Positions 1 through 11,229 of a stretch of DNA of 64,000 nt are shown here, piece after piece. The position numbers and the translations under genes are program-made. Numbering within the stretch: the first letter of the stretch is position 1; every line of letters begins with the position of its first letter. Below the pieces are notes generated by a model. That model was given only the letters and a program-made list of their open reading frames with translations. It ran no database searches and had not been told where the DNA came from. The DNA comes from Monosporascus cannonballus (taxonomy: Eukaryota > Ascomycota > Sordariomycetes > Xylariales), in the NCBI GenBank assembly GCA_004154925.1, contig QJNS01000324.1, positions 1-64,000 on the forward strand, given 5' to 3'.

Positions 1-2379
1 GTATATTTTTTTTTTTTCCCCCCGCCCCCCCCCCCCCCCCAACTCTTCCACCGTGATACATCGCTCATCTGTCCCCACAGAATTCTCGAAGTCGGGTCAG
101 CGACATCTGCGTTTCCGGTGTGACATTCCAAATTTTCCATGTAAACTCCCCAATGTCCGTTGTTGAACTTGTCTTGAAACTACATCCAACTGGCGCATTG
201 AGCAGCTTCAGCTAGTCTCAAGGGAGTTCTCGACAAACTCCTAGAGTAGATCATAGGGAAAGACCACTACTGCTGTTCATTACCAAGCCTGATACCGGTA
301 ATTTTAGAAGTTAGCAGAGGATGGACAACGGTTTCAAGGGCACTGGAGGTGGAGACTCTGGGATTCTTTTATAATAGCCAAATGTTTATGGCTTCGTCCT
401 CAAGTTGTGTACTCCCTGGGTCGTTCGAGGATAACTGTCAGGTGCCAAGGTGCGGCCCCCTTTCCGGGGCCCAGCGACCCACCAATATGGCTTTAGTTTG
501 TGTATATATAGGGGGGCTTCACCCCCGAATAGTTAGAAAAGGGCAGGCATTAATGGTCATGTCATAGAAAAGGGCACCCCTGGCTAGGGTCTTCGGGTGA
601 TTGTTATTCCCTTCCGGAGCCCTATATCAGTGGATCGCCCACAACAAGTGGGATCAACGCTTTCTAGCTTCAGACAAGTCAATATACCCTCAAGAGCTGT
701 GCACCTGATCCTTAGTAAGTGTGACAGGTCATCTATTTATTACCCATACTATGAACCACCTGCTGGGCTGCTTCTTCTGCCTCTCACTCCGTACTTTACC
801 ATTTTCCCTGATAATAACAATCCGGATAAATCTCGGAATGTATACGGTTCCGTTTTAATGATTCATGCCCCGATGCTATGACAGCTCCCTGGAGGCTTTA
901 TTCAGAAATAGCAATTTCATTTTTGACATCCACCGAGCATTCTCACCAAGATATATAGCTCCTCAGAATTACAGACGGGTTGCTCTTTTGAATACGCCAT
1001 ACTCGACCATATCGCATTTTAATGACGCGATTTCAGTTAGACCACGAGGATTCCCGGTACTTATACAGTCGTAGTGTGGTCTTCTTGTATCCCGTCTCTA
1101 TATTCGTACGTAGTTTACACGGCTTAATATTCCCATCTCGCCTAGTGATCGTAGTACGGTTGAGGGTTCCGGGTCGAAGCGTTTGTATCCCCCTTGGCTA
1201 GCGTGGAGGTATGATGTCCGCCCGCCTTGGGATTGTCTCCGGCCACCTTGTTTTGATTGCGGAGATTCGAGGCATCAGTCGTACCAGCGGTGCTGCCTAG
1301 AGCGTCTTTGGCTGGTTTCTAAGTCAGCAGAAGATACACATAAACGGATAGAACGGTCCTATTTACGAGCTGCTGCTTGTCGCGTCTTCTCGACGCCGGC
1401 CATGAACTTCTCCTTGGCTTGCTCGGTTCCGGATGGCTGCATTGTGGCCTGTTCTGTTGCGGGAATTTTCGGGGTCCGAAATTGAGAGATAAGTGCGAAG
1501 AATGCTTTAGGTATTGAATTGACAGGATCTAATTGCCATCTTGAGGATGAAGTTAAGTTGGCTCTCCGTTAAATAGCGCTAATTATTCCCCATGGAGTGT
1601 TCCCATGAGAAATGACCGTCATTAAGGGTCCAGATACGTCATGATGACATTTGTCAATAGCAACCATAGTATCACTCATTGAACCAGTGATGGTCCACCT
1701 TTATAAGACCCCTAACGCAACTTACACGTGACATATCATGCTGCGGGCGTATGCTTCGCATCCGTTTCTGACTCGATGGCTAGCTGAGGTCGGAAACGCG
1801 TGCTGGTCGTCAATGTAGATGTCGTCCGCGTCTTGATGTTCTGGGGTAGAGGGTGCTGTAATACCTATAGGAGAAAAGAAAACCCTCTCGCTTGAGTACA
1901 TTTTGCAGCCACCCGTGGTAGGCTTTCATACCTATCGGATAACATTACCGCGATGATGTAGGAGAAGGTCAAGGAGCATACGAGCTGAGTATGCTTTGGA
2001 CGTGGATGAATCTGGTGGACCCAGAACGGACCACACGTAAATTGTCCTCGGACTTGGACAAGAAGCCCGCCTAGCTTTGCGACAAGAAGCGAATTGTATT
2101 GCTCAGCTTCTTTTGATCCTCCGGTCGACCGACCGGACACAGGCTCCGCCCCACCGGGACCGGGCCGGTACAAGCGGGCCACGACCCGCTCTTTATAAAG
2201 GCCTCCAAGCGGAAATCATGCACCGCAGAAATTCTGTTCACATGTCGGTCTCCTCTTCAGTATCTCGTCTGCATTGTTGAACTTACAATAAAGATATCAG
2301 CTTCATTTATATTCTGCTATTAGACACTTTTAATCTCATTGATTGAGAACTGGGGGTAATCCGATGTCGGAAGCTCATC
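1..2379. other. Gene-poor 5' region
   Basis: I see no supportable gene here. Several frames of 60-105 codons are open on both strands, but none shows a recognisable domain, a credible signal peptide or exon structure, and they overlap each other. Composition is GC-balanced, so this is not RIP-mutated repeat DNA. The first 40 bases are a homopolymer tract, listed separately. Confidence 0.5.
7..40. repeat. Poly-T / poly-C homopolymer tract
   Basis: A run of about 11 T is followed by a run of C interrupted by a single G. A low-complexity run at the very edge of the window could be a natural homopolymer or an assembly artefact at a contig edge. Nothing coding overlaps it. Confidence 0.8.
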
Positions 2380-3448
2380 ATGGCCTCCGATATGCTGAGC
2401 GGGCTGCCAACAACCGCCCCGGCGAAGCCAACAGAGAAACTAGAGTATGCGGATGTAAGTTTCCATGACATTTCCTGATATGAGTTAGCCGCTTTATGAT
2501 AGTCTAACGGCGATAAAAAAGGTTGCAGTGACCGCAACGGCAAAGGAGTTTGCCGGCTTCTACCGTAATAAGCAGTATCACCAACCAGACTTTGATATGG
2601 TTCTGGATAGAGCACAGGATGCTGGCGTAAGGAAGATTATGCTTACGGGCATGTCCCTGGCCGACGTGGACTTCAATCTCGGCATCGCAAGGTCACGGCC
2701 CGGGCAGTGCTTCGTCACCATCGGCATCCATCCGTACCACGCAGCTGAGGCAGAAGCAGCCGAGGGTGGAGAAGATGCGTACTTTGGGGATCTGATCCGC
2801 AGAGCCAAGGACGCACTTGCTCTGGAACCCAGTCCTCTTGCGGCTTTCGGCGAGCTCGGTCTTGACTACGACCGGCTCAACCACGCCTCCAGAGAGGCCC
2901 AGCTCCGCACGTTCACGCGCCAGCTCGACCTCGTCGTGGAGAACCAGATTGGCCTGCCGCTCTTTCTCCACTGCCGCGCCGCGTTTGACGATTTCGTCGC
3001 GACCATTACACCGTACCTCCCCAAGCTCCCGCGCCGCGGTCTGGTCCACTCTTTTGTGGGCACTTCGGCTCAGATGCAGGCGCTTGTCTCTCTCGGCTTC
3101 GACGTGAGCGTCAACGGTTTCAGCTTCCAAGGCCGCGAGAGCCTGGAAATGGTCCGTGACCTTCCGTTGGAAAGGCTGCAGATCGAGACTGATGCGCCGT
3201 GGGGCGAGATTCCTGCCTCGTCCGATGTGGCGAAGCGGTATTTGGCGAACGCGGGCCCGTTGCCGCCGAACAAGAAGCGGGACAAGTTCGAACGGGGCCT
3301 CATGGTCAAGGGACGGAATGAGAGTTGCACGATAGAACGCGTGGCCTTCATCGTGGCTGGCTTGAAGGGAATCACGGTCGAGCAAGTTGTAGAGGCTGCT
3401 TGGAGTAACAGTGTGAAGATGTTCGGTCTGGGAAAAGCAAGATCATAG
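2380..3448 (+). CDS. TatD-family metal-dependent hydrolase / DNase
   Basis: Predicted 333-aa TatD-type hydrolase; the family are metal-dependent nucleases with a TIM-barrel fold. Two exons: 2380-2454 and 2522-3448. The 67-bp intron has donor GTAAGT, branch-like CTAAC near 2504 and an AAG acceptor. The splice joins LEYAD to VAVTA, which gives the usual start of eukaryotic TatD proteins; an unspliced reading would lack it. Visible motifs: GIHPYHA near residue 93; Glu136 in FGELGLDYD; His175 in LHCRAA; His201 in LVHSFVGT; Asp249 in IETDAPW. These match the metal-binding and catalytic positions of the family. The N-terminal HxH pair of bacterial TatD is not present, as is common in eukaryotic members. 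The gene converges on the peptidase gene downstream. The family is secure; the substrate is not known from sequence. The exact start could also be the in-frame ATG four codons later. Confidence 0.9.
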
Positions 3449-3881
3449 CCTGGAATGTACTGCCTTAGTTAGACATGCCAATCGCCTTAAGCCACTCGCA
3501 GTTACGATCATTTTCAAGCAGCCTAGAATATCATTGATGCCCCTCGGTCATGGAATCTTCAATGTGGGGGGCCCCCGCCAAATGCGGGAGGATCCCCCAC
3601 AACAGGGGTAAGCACTCAACAATTATTGGGTGTGGCAATCCTCAAAACCTGGCCAGGGGACGATTCTCACAGCCTTGGTATCTAGAAGCAGGACAGGACT
3701 TACAAGGCCCGCGAACGATACAACTAGTTACAGGTCACATGGCGGCACAGAAGCCGCATTTCCTTCCAATGCTATGTCGCGTAAAAATAGGCTGATGGTC
3801 TTCAATTAGGTTTCTTGATATCTAACGCTTTGTCTAGCCTAACCCATTTACTATCGACAGCCAAAATCAAAAGCCCGCTCC
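3449..3881. other. Intergenic region between convergent genes
   Basis: This is the shared 3' region of the TatD and M14 peptidase genes. It contains the near-palindrome at 3563-3601. A frame of 81 codons at 3550-3795 is open on the + strand, but it begins inside the hairpin and resembles nothing I recognise, so I do not call it. Confidence 0.5.
3563..3601. repeat. GC-rich imperfect hairpin
   Basis: The arms TGTGGGGG and CCCCCACA flank further pairable C-rich and G-rich stretches (GCCCCCGC against GCGGGAGGATC) around a short CAAAT-type loop. The stem spans almost 39 bases with a few mismatches. It lies between two converging genes, so it could mark a 3' end or be a relic of an inverted-repeat element. 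No function is shown. Confidence 0.5.
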
Positions 3882-5644
3882 TTAAGCGGGTATCCTGTAG
3901 TAGGGCAGCTCATCGCCCTTGGCAGCGGGAACAATGTTGAACGCGACGTACGAGTCGATGTTCTCGGGCTCGAGGGCGACGAACGCCAGGGCGGCGTTCT
4001 TCTGCCTCGTGCTGACCAAGAAGCTGCCTGCCGGAAGGGTGACCTCGCGCTCCCCGATCTCGGTAGTGGCCGTGACACGTACGACGCCCTCGTAGTAGCC
4101 GCTGGTGAAGGACGTAGATGTTATGGTGTAGGTTTCGACGGTGCCGGAGAACTCGCCCAGCGTCTCGACCTCGAGGCCGCTGACTCGCAGGCGTTCTGCT
4201 AGGTCCGCCCAGCCGGCGGGGATGAGGTAGGCCCTGGGGCGGGCACGGGTCAGGTTGGCCGTCGCGGGCGTGGTGCTCTCGAAGAGGATGGGAGCCTGGA
4301 CGACGGAGCCGTTGGTGGAATCCACCATGGTGAAGGTGCGTTCGGAGAGCTCCGTGTAGTCCGTGATAACGATCTCGTCATCTGAGTTGACAAAGTTATC
4401 GCGGCCGCCCTCGACCGTGTCATAGACCGTCTGCGCGTTGTCGGCCGCTGTCTGAATGACTGCTGCAGCCATGGTCAGGCCAGCGGCGGTACGGCGCTGG
4501 AACTCCTGGTCGGCCAGGAAGATACCACGCATCTCAATAAGGAAGACGATGGTCTGGGTCAGGCCCATAGCATTGCGGCCAATCTTCGCATCGGTGCCGG
4601 CCTCAGCGAAACTTTAGATAAGGTCAACAAGCAAAGATACTTCAAGCGAACGGCTGAACAAGGAAAATATTGAGCGAGGGGAAAATCTCAGGGCAACCTA
4701 CGTGACCTTGTAGTCGGGGTCAGTGCTGCTGCTACCTGTAACGTAAGGCTCCCAGCGCAGACTCGCGTTCTCCATAGCATCACCCATGTTGCTGGCAAAG
4801 AGCTCCTCGGACAACTTGCGGATATCCTCGTTGATGTTCAGGTTCTTCGCAGCCGAGAACAAGCCATCGCTGCCGTGGTAGTAGCGTCCGTACTGGGCTG
4901 TGGCACCGTACTCATGCATGTCGGCAACGACGTGGGGGTTGAACTCGCCGAAGAGCTGCTTGATCTGACGGGTCTGCTCGCGCGCGAGCTTGATATGGTC
5001 CCTGTTGGGATCAAAGTTGGTGGCAAGCGTGCGCTGGAAGTAGAAGACGCCGTCGGGATTGTAGCGCGGCAGGATGACCAACTCGACCTTCTCGAGGATC
5101 TCGGCCGCCCACCCCGGTTCGGCATCGAACTTGCCCAGCAGAGCGAGCAGCGACTCGTCGCCCGCGGGCTCGTTACCGTGGGCGGCAGCCTGCAGCCAGA
5201 CGCGCACCCTCTGGTTGGCACTGCGGCGGGAGCCGGAGCTGGAACTCGAAAGGTGGATGTAGGGAAAAGACCGGAGTTCCTCGGAGGTGAAGTTGGCTGT
5301 GAAGTAGGTCATGTAGTCATTCCTGGACGCGATCTTTTCCATGAAGGCTTCTTGGGTTCTAGTTAGTATCTGGATTGCCAGCAAAGTATGAGTTTTTAAG
5401 GTGAAGACGGCCACATACCCATGTCCTCATGAGAAGTAGGGCCCTGAGTGCCTTCAGGGAAGCCAGGCTGGCGACCATCAGGGTTCAGGAAGTATGGGGA
5501 GTACAGGTCAACGTCGACATCTCCGAAGTTGGCGGCGACAATTTCGGGGTCCTGGCGAACATTGACGTGGTTGTAGCCATACTGAACGGCGCCGACCGCC
5601 GACAAGAGCGACAGGCCGACTAGGCCGTTGTGAGCTCCGATCAT
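3882..5644 (-). CDS. Secreted M14-family zinc carboxypeptidase
   Basis: Predicted 534-aa extracellular metallocarboxypeptidase that would remove C-terminal residues from peptides. Exons (minus strand): 5644-5419, 5350-4702 and 4611-3882. The introns are 68 and 90 bp, with donors GTATGT and GTAGGT and both acceptors AAG. Phases fit exactly and restore HEDMEAFMEK and YKVTFAEAGTDAK. The N-terminus is a short hydrophobic stretch (LVGLSLLSAVGAV) consistent with a signal peptide. Zinc ligands are His133 and Glu136 in AAHGNEP and His221 in ADMHEYG. The substrate-binding NPDG lies at 173-176, with Asn-Arg at 191-192. The catalytic Glu318 lies in FLIEMRG. All M14 signature residues are therefore present. 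After the catalytic domain, about 200 residues are beta-rich and of unknown role. No propeptide is obvious beyond a roughly 55-residue N-terminal segment. The family is secure; the specificity is unknown. Confidence 0.92.
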
Positions 5645-5923
5645 TGTTATTGTTGATTCTGGTGAATGGTTGGTCGCGCTATGGAGTAGTCCGCTGTCAC
5701 GAGAAGGCGAGCAGGCACAGCATCGAAGAAGTGGGCGATCGCCACCTTCTGCATCAGCCTCCGATATATTATAACCTTTCCAACCTGCCGCCCCTCTCGT
5801 CCGCTTCGGTCTTCATTGCCCGACAGGACAAGGTTCCACCGCGCCATGCCATGTCAAGGATGCTAGTTGCAGCTTTTCGGCGCCTTTGCGCCCAGCTAAG
5901 CCAAGAAAGGTGCTCTTGATCTT

Positions 5924-6212
5924 CAATTGCTAAACCGGACCCTTGGAGACTAGATAACAGTCGCGGAGATACATTCGGATGCGGCGGATTGCCGACTTGA
6001 CCTGGAGCGCCCGAGGGCTGGGCAACAGGGCTGGGCAATGCGACTGAATAGAGCAGAGGCGATACGCGTCCTCTGGTTCGTCAATTGCCAACCCAGGTGC
6101 CTGGAGACAAGATAACAGTGACGGAGATGTCTTCAGATAAGATGGCATGCCCAGCCCGGCCGAGTGGACCACGAACACCCGAGGGCTGGGCAACGAAACT
6201 GAATGAGGCAGC
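5924..6212. repeat. Degenerate tandem duplication, about 158-bp period
   Basis: Two diverged direct copies begin at CAATTGC (5924 and 6082). Both contain GGAGAC/GGAGACA, AGATAACAG, GGAGAT, then CCCGAGGGCTGGGCAAC, then ACTGAAT. The first copy also has an internal 10-base duplication (GGGCTGGGCAA repeated). The copies are too diverged to be recent. They lie upstream of the peptidase gene, so they could be part of its 5' region or an old minisatellite. Confidence 0.7.
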
Positions 6213-6778
6213 TGGGTTTGGCCCGTTGAGGGCAAAGCGTGGGGACTGCGGGGCCCCATATACTGCGTAAGAGGAGATAAAACACTAGGTGGGTATCATG
6301 GAGGCCGGCTCAGAAAAAAGAATCAACAAATTACTGAGCTGCGTGCAACTCAGTTTCTACGACAGACGCTCAACTTGGACCAAGTAAATGACGACTCTGG
6401 AGAACAGCCCTACCCCACGAGACTCAAATGCCGAAAGAGCCGAAGTTCGGAGAACGGCGACCCTTGCGATCATGGGCTGCAGTCCGTCTGTGATCAAGTA
6501 CCTTGGCGGTCTTACCGGTATAACAAGGCAGATGTTCCTACGGTCATAATACCGAATACCCGGTTGCACAGAGTTGCGAGCGCGTTGCCCGTCCCCTGCT
6601 GTAACCTGTAGAGTAGGGAACAGCGACGCGCAGTGTCCCCTTGTACACGACCGGCCGGTGTTTGACGAGCCAGCTACGAGCATGGCAACGGGGATACCCA
6701 AAGGCCGCAGTGATTACGTCGTCGTGGTAGGTTCCGGAGGCGCTACCGTCACCAAAGTCAGCACTGCTTGTATCCTGG

Positions 6779-7365
6779 ATATCCGGGTTGGAGGCGTTGG
6801 GCAGCGGATAGGCGAGGTCGGTGAGGGCCAAGGCGGTCATGATGAGCCTCATGCTCAACCGAGTCTATCAAGTCATCGGGTGTGAGAGACAGCGTCTTCA
6901 CTTCCAGACCGGCGGCCTCATGGACGATGCAGAGGGTGTCTTCGTCGCGGCCCTTGTCATTAAACTCGTCTTCAGAAGAGGCTGTGTTTCAGTGAGCATT
7001 GCTATCAGACCTGGTAAGTTGATGCATTTAAGCAAGCACACAATTCTGCATCAAGGGTACTGCCCAGGGCAAAATGCCGCGAGCTATCATATCGTTATAC
7101 TCAGTCGTTGTTTTCGACCCCATTTTACCTTCTACATCCGCTACACCTGAAACTCTCGGAAGTCATTGTCTGCGAGGTGAGCTTGAGACGTTTCTCCTTC
7201 TGACGTAGGGGTCTGCTTCCTTGGAAACTCTGCCGGTCTGTGGGTCTCCTCATTCTCACTACTGGCGTCTTCCTCGTCACAATTGTCGTTACCACTACTC
7301 TCAACTATTTGGGAATCTCTAGCAGCTTGCCGACCTGGTGCCTTCGTATGATACGCGGGTTTCAT
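6779..7365 (-). pseudogene. Coding-like acidic fragments, unidentified
   Basis: On the minus strand, 7365-7141 reads as a hydrophilic, acidic frame with runs such as CDEEDASSENEE. Further down, about 7000-6779, another frame without an ATG reads TASSEDEFNDKGRDEDTL and continues to LTPDDLID. Both have the composition of real protein but belong to no family I recognise. No splice pair joins them in phase convincingly. They may be exons of an unmodelled gene or remains of a decayed one. A second overlapping minus frame starting at 6858 begins with a signal-like stretch and competes for the same bases. Confidence 0.2.
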
Positions 7366-9319
7366 AGCTCGAGTATATCATGCCTAGCTACCCGAGAACC
7401 GGTTGTCTCTCCGATCCTCTCACAACCATATATCAAGACTCGGCTGCGCCCAGGGTCGATCATTCCGCAACGATTCAGAGCTAGGATTTGCCCAGTGTAA
7501 CTAGGGGCTGCTCAGGGGTTGCCGAGTCTCATATTCTGCACATGCGATAGCTGTATGGAAGGCATTTTTGTCTTTATTATGTCAACATAAACTTGGACTG
7601 AGATGCTTCGGAGAGTTTTGTGTGTGGATCTCATATCCAGCCACGGATAGAGCACGCCCATGTTAACCCCCGACCCCAAAGCAAGATCAATACCCCCACC
7701 ATCCGCGTCCCGAAAAACAAGATACCTCTGTAGTACTTTTGCGAAGTTGTCAGGCTTTCTACGACTGGGTAGCGCGTAGATCTTGACCTTACTTAGACCA
7801 TGTAGAAAGACGCTACTAACAGCATTCGCCTCAGTCCACTTTGCCCTTGACCAGGAAAACATTTGGATCCTCGAGCAATAAAACACAGGTTCACTTCAGA
7901 CCTAGAATAAAGTTATTATGTAGATCCATTGCAAATTCGACAACCGTTTCGCCGATATGCACGCTATGCAGCATTCTCCGTCACTGTAAACAAACTTCTC
8001 ACACAGAACTTGCCTCTTAGCATCATCTACGAATCGCTCAGTGCGGGGGGATGACGTTGGCGAAACATGGGACAGTAGTCAAACGACTTGATAGCCGGTG
8101 GGAAGGAATGAAGACACCATCCTTAAGCCCTTGGTGACGAAGCACGGCACAGCATTGGGCGTTCGGAGGCAATGCGTTGCTTGAACCCTTGCCTTACCAG
8201 AGCAGCTCGAGGCGCAAGACTTCTCCGGCTGGGGTATATCGACTATGGGTGTATAACATTACGTATCGAGTTAATATGCATAGAAAGGTCTTTAGAATAT
8301 GGTAATGATTGTGGTCCCGACGGTCTATAACCAGATTTGTTTTACTATACGCATCCGCTCACGTTGAGACCAACGCGGTCTTTGGACTGAGCACCCGGAT
8401 GGATGGATTGTATGGGTTTGAATAAGTAGTCGCCCCGCGGACATTGTGAATACCGTGTTGGACATAAACTCCATTAGAATACGCATAATTAGACGGATGT
8501 CTTCAACGCGCCTTGACGCCCCTGGTCATATCACCCTTTTAAGGCCCACTTTATTTTGAGTCGTAGTATTCTGTTATTATTTGGGGCTTGGTTCCGCCTA
8601 ATGTCCCTATGTGTTCCGGGATGTCATCCGGGTGCTATGATTCATGATGAGTATGCTTACGCTCTGTCCAGCTTCTCGTTACTCCCAAACCTATTACCGA
8701 TCTCTGGGCCCAAGCACCGGGGCCGAATCGGCCGAATCAGCCGAATTTTGTTGCCGATCCCCTCGCGTCGCGAGCTATGACATACATCACTTTAGGCCGC
8801 CATGCATCAAAGACAGGAGAAGCCGATGTGCAGCGCCCCTTCGCGCCCGAGCGGCCGATCCCCTGCCTAGCACGTCTACTCTCGACCCCTTGTTTTATTG
8901 TGGGAGAGCCTTGTAGCCCTTCCGAGATCTGATTCTTATAGGTTACGTAGCTTCTTGCCTGGATTCCAAATGAATTGTTCAACAGTTAGATAAGTCAGTA
9001 CAAACAGAAACTGCTAGTAATCAGCCCACGGGCTCCATTGATATCAGGCTCCTCCCACATAAAGCAAGGGGCCGAGTGGGACAACGGAGATTCCCGTGAC
9101 TCATCGGCGCCGCGAACGACCCCTGCCAAGGGCGGGCGAGGGTTCAACCCGATGATAATAACTCGGGTTGCCGGAGCTCAGAGGAACACCGGGCGGCATG
9201 GGGAATATAAATTGCTGGCGCAGGAAACCACAATCATGGCAGCGAAGCCAGAATTAATCACTTGAGCACGGCTCTATATTAGACTCAGAGAATAGCATCA
9301 GGGAATTGTTAATCTCGCA

Positions 9320-10585
9320 ATGCCGCTCAAAATCCTCATCATTGGCGTGGGCATCGGTGGCTCCTTAATGGCCTTCATCTTGCAACGATGCAATCCGGAC
9401 CACCACATAACAGTGATAGAGCGCTCCCCTACACTGCGCGCGTCGGGCGCGCAGATCGATATCCGGGCGCAGGGCATCCCGCTGCTGCGGAAGCTGGGGC
9501 TGCTGGATGCCGTCAAGGCGCGGACCGTCTCTGAGGGCGGCGTAGAGTTCGTGGACAAGAACGACAAGCGAAAGGCGGTATTCGGCGTGAACGACTCGGG
9601 GAAGGGCGCGCAGTCGTTCACGAGCGAGTACGAGATCATGAGGGGCGACCTGGTCGAGGTGCTGTACCAGGCGAGTCTGGAGCAGAACGCGAAGGCGGGG
9701 GGCAAGGGAGGAGTCAAGTACGAGTTTGGACGGATGGTGACCGAAATGACACAGGACGAGACGGGTGTCGACGTCACGTTCGCCGATGGGGGGAAGGCGC
9801 GGTACGACCTTGTTATAGGCGCGGACGGACAGTCCTCGAGGACGCGGCGGCAGGTATTCGGGAAGGAGACTAGCGATGCCGCCTTCAAGTCGCTTGGGGT
9901 GTCATGCGCGTTCTACAGCATACCGCGCGACCCGACGAGCAAAAGCGACCTAGCAAAGTGGTACAACGCGCCGGAAGGCAGGTTGATCATGACGCGCCCC
10001 AGCAAGCCCACCATCACGGGTGTGTACCTGGTGACCACGAAGGAAACGGACGGGCTGAAGGATTCCCTAAAACAGCCGGCGGAGAAGCAGAAAGAACTCT
10101 GGGCGAAGCTCTATGCAGACGCGGGCTGGCAGGCGGACCATCTCCTCGACGAAATGATGCGATGTGATGACTTCTACGCCTTCATGGTTGGGCAGGTGAA
10201 GCTGAAGCACATCAGCAAGGGACGCGTGGCGCTCTTGGGTGATGCGGGATACGTGCCCAGTCCGATCACGGGCATGGGGACGACGTCCGCCATCGTCGGG
10301 GCGTATGTGCTGGCAGGGGAGTTGACACGGCATAAGGACGACGTCCAAGCGGCGCTGAAGGCTTACGATGAAGCGATGCGCCCCTTCGTGGCTGAAGCAC
10401 AGAAGCTCCCGCTCGGCGTCCGCGACCTCATGTTCCCGAAGACTCAGTTTGGCGTCTCGGTATTGCATTTGGTGGTGGGAGTCGTATCGTGGACGAGAGT
10501 TGATAAGTTCATTAACAGCTTCCTGCCTGAGAACAAGGGGGGCTGGACACCGCCAGAGTATCCGGAACTGAAGTTGGACTCATAG
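9320..10585 (+). CDS. FAD-dependent monooxygenase (aromatic hydroxylase type)
   Basis: Single-exon, 421-aa flavoprotein of the group that inserts one oxygen atom into aromatic or polyketide substrates using NAD(P)H and O2. Three FAD motifs are visible: GVGIGG at residues 9-14 in the N-terminal Rossmann fold, with acidic Glu34 after the second strand; GADGQSS around 168-173; and LLGDAGYVPSP around 306-315, the FAD-ribityl site. The order and spacing are those of the PHBH/TetX-like class. The last 40 residues are moderately hydrophobic (VLHLVVGVV) and could associate with a membrane. The start is the first ATG before the beta strand of the nucleotide fold. A ring-cleaving dioxygenase gene follows 644 bp downstream on the same strand, so a role in hydroxylating an aromatic compound before cleavage is plausible but inferred. 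The actual substrate cannot be told. Confidence 0.9.
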   Translation: MPLKILIIGVGIGGSLMAFILQRCNPDHHITVIERSPTLRASGAQIDIRAQGIPLLRKLGLLDAVKARTVSEGGVEFVDKNDKRKAVFGVNDSGKGAQSFTSEYEIMRGDLVEVLYQASLEQNAKAGGKGGVKYEFGRMVTEMTQDETGVDVTFADGGKARYDLVIGADGQSSRTRRQVFGKETSDAAFKSLGVSCAFYSIPRDPTSKSDLAKWYNAPEGRLIMTRPSKPTITGVYLVTTKETDGLKDSLKQPAEKQKELWAKLYADAGWQADHLLDEMMRCDDFYAFMVGQVKLKHISKGRVALLGDAGYVPSPITGMGTTSAIVGAYVLAGELTRHKDDVQAALKAYDEAMRPFVAEAQKLPLGVRDLMFPKTQFGVSVLHLVVGVVSWTRVDKFINSFLPENKGGWTPPEYPELKLDS

Positions 10586-11229
10586 CCCAACACAGCGCCT
10601 TCTTCCGATTGGTAACTGTTTCTATTGAAACCCGAACGACGTGAACGATGTTATACAGGATATTATCGACTCTCTGGTGCACGATAAGTGAAGCTAGCTC
10701 GCATGTATCTAAACTAATACGCAAACTAGAGTAGAATACTCTAGGTTGATTTCTAGAATCCAGATAGCCATTCTAACTTGAACCTGACGAGACTTATATA
10801 ACACGGTATGAAGCCTAGCTGGTAAAAGGACTCTATGTACATTCCTAGCAGTACTGCAACACATTTCCAACCACGATGTAGTCACTCGGCCTTCAGCTGA
10901 TGACTTCAACAAGAGCATTTGAATAGCGGATAAACCCCGCATTACCCGCTGCGGAGTATCCCGCGACCCTATGGGCACTTTGGAGTCGGGCGGCTAGTGG
11001 TGGAAAACATCGGCGAAGAGGGTTTCCGTCAACGTGAAGCCGACGCCGGGGGATTCCTGGGCTTTTACGCATTCCAATACCCAGTCTACGTAAAGTATAA
11101 CCTGTCGTCGCTGTCCCCCGCCCGTCCGATTCAAAATGGCTGCAGTCGTGTTTCTTAACCATCCCGCAAGCACACATCCGCCTTAATTACCGGATTCAAC
11201 CTAACCTTTTAAGTGTACGGAATATCGCA
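10586..11229. other. Intergenic region before the dioxygenase
   Basis: It should carry the terminator of the monooxygenase and the promoter of the dioxygenase. On the + strand about 10,985-11,158 there is an uninterrupted frame of some 55 codons with protein-like composition (for example READAGGFLGFYAFQYPVYV). It has no family match I can make and no start, so I do not call it a gene. Confidence 0.4.

Larger units (their letters stand above)
5645..9319. other. Long region without a supported gene
   Basis: About 3.7 kb between the peptidase and the FAD monooxygenase. It holds a degenerate duplication at 5924-6212 and coding-like fragments on the minus strand near 6779-7365. Another 124-codon minus frame at 7512-7886 is open but unrecognised. 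Nothing gives a complete gene model. The first few hundred bases upstream of 5644 should contain the peptidase promoter. Confidence 0.5.

Noticed and set aside
9120..9200. tRNA gene suggested by a GGTTCAACCC box
   Set aside because: No matching acceptor stem or A box at the right distance could be folded by eye.
9298..9888. Long open frame on the minus strand across the FAD monooxygenase
   Set aside because: It is the antisense shadow of a high-GC gene and carries no motif; the + strand frame has all FAD motifs.
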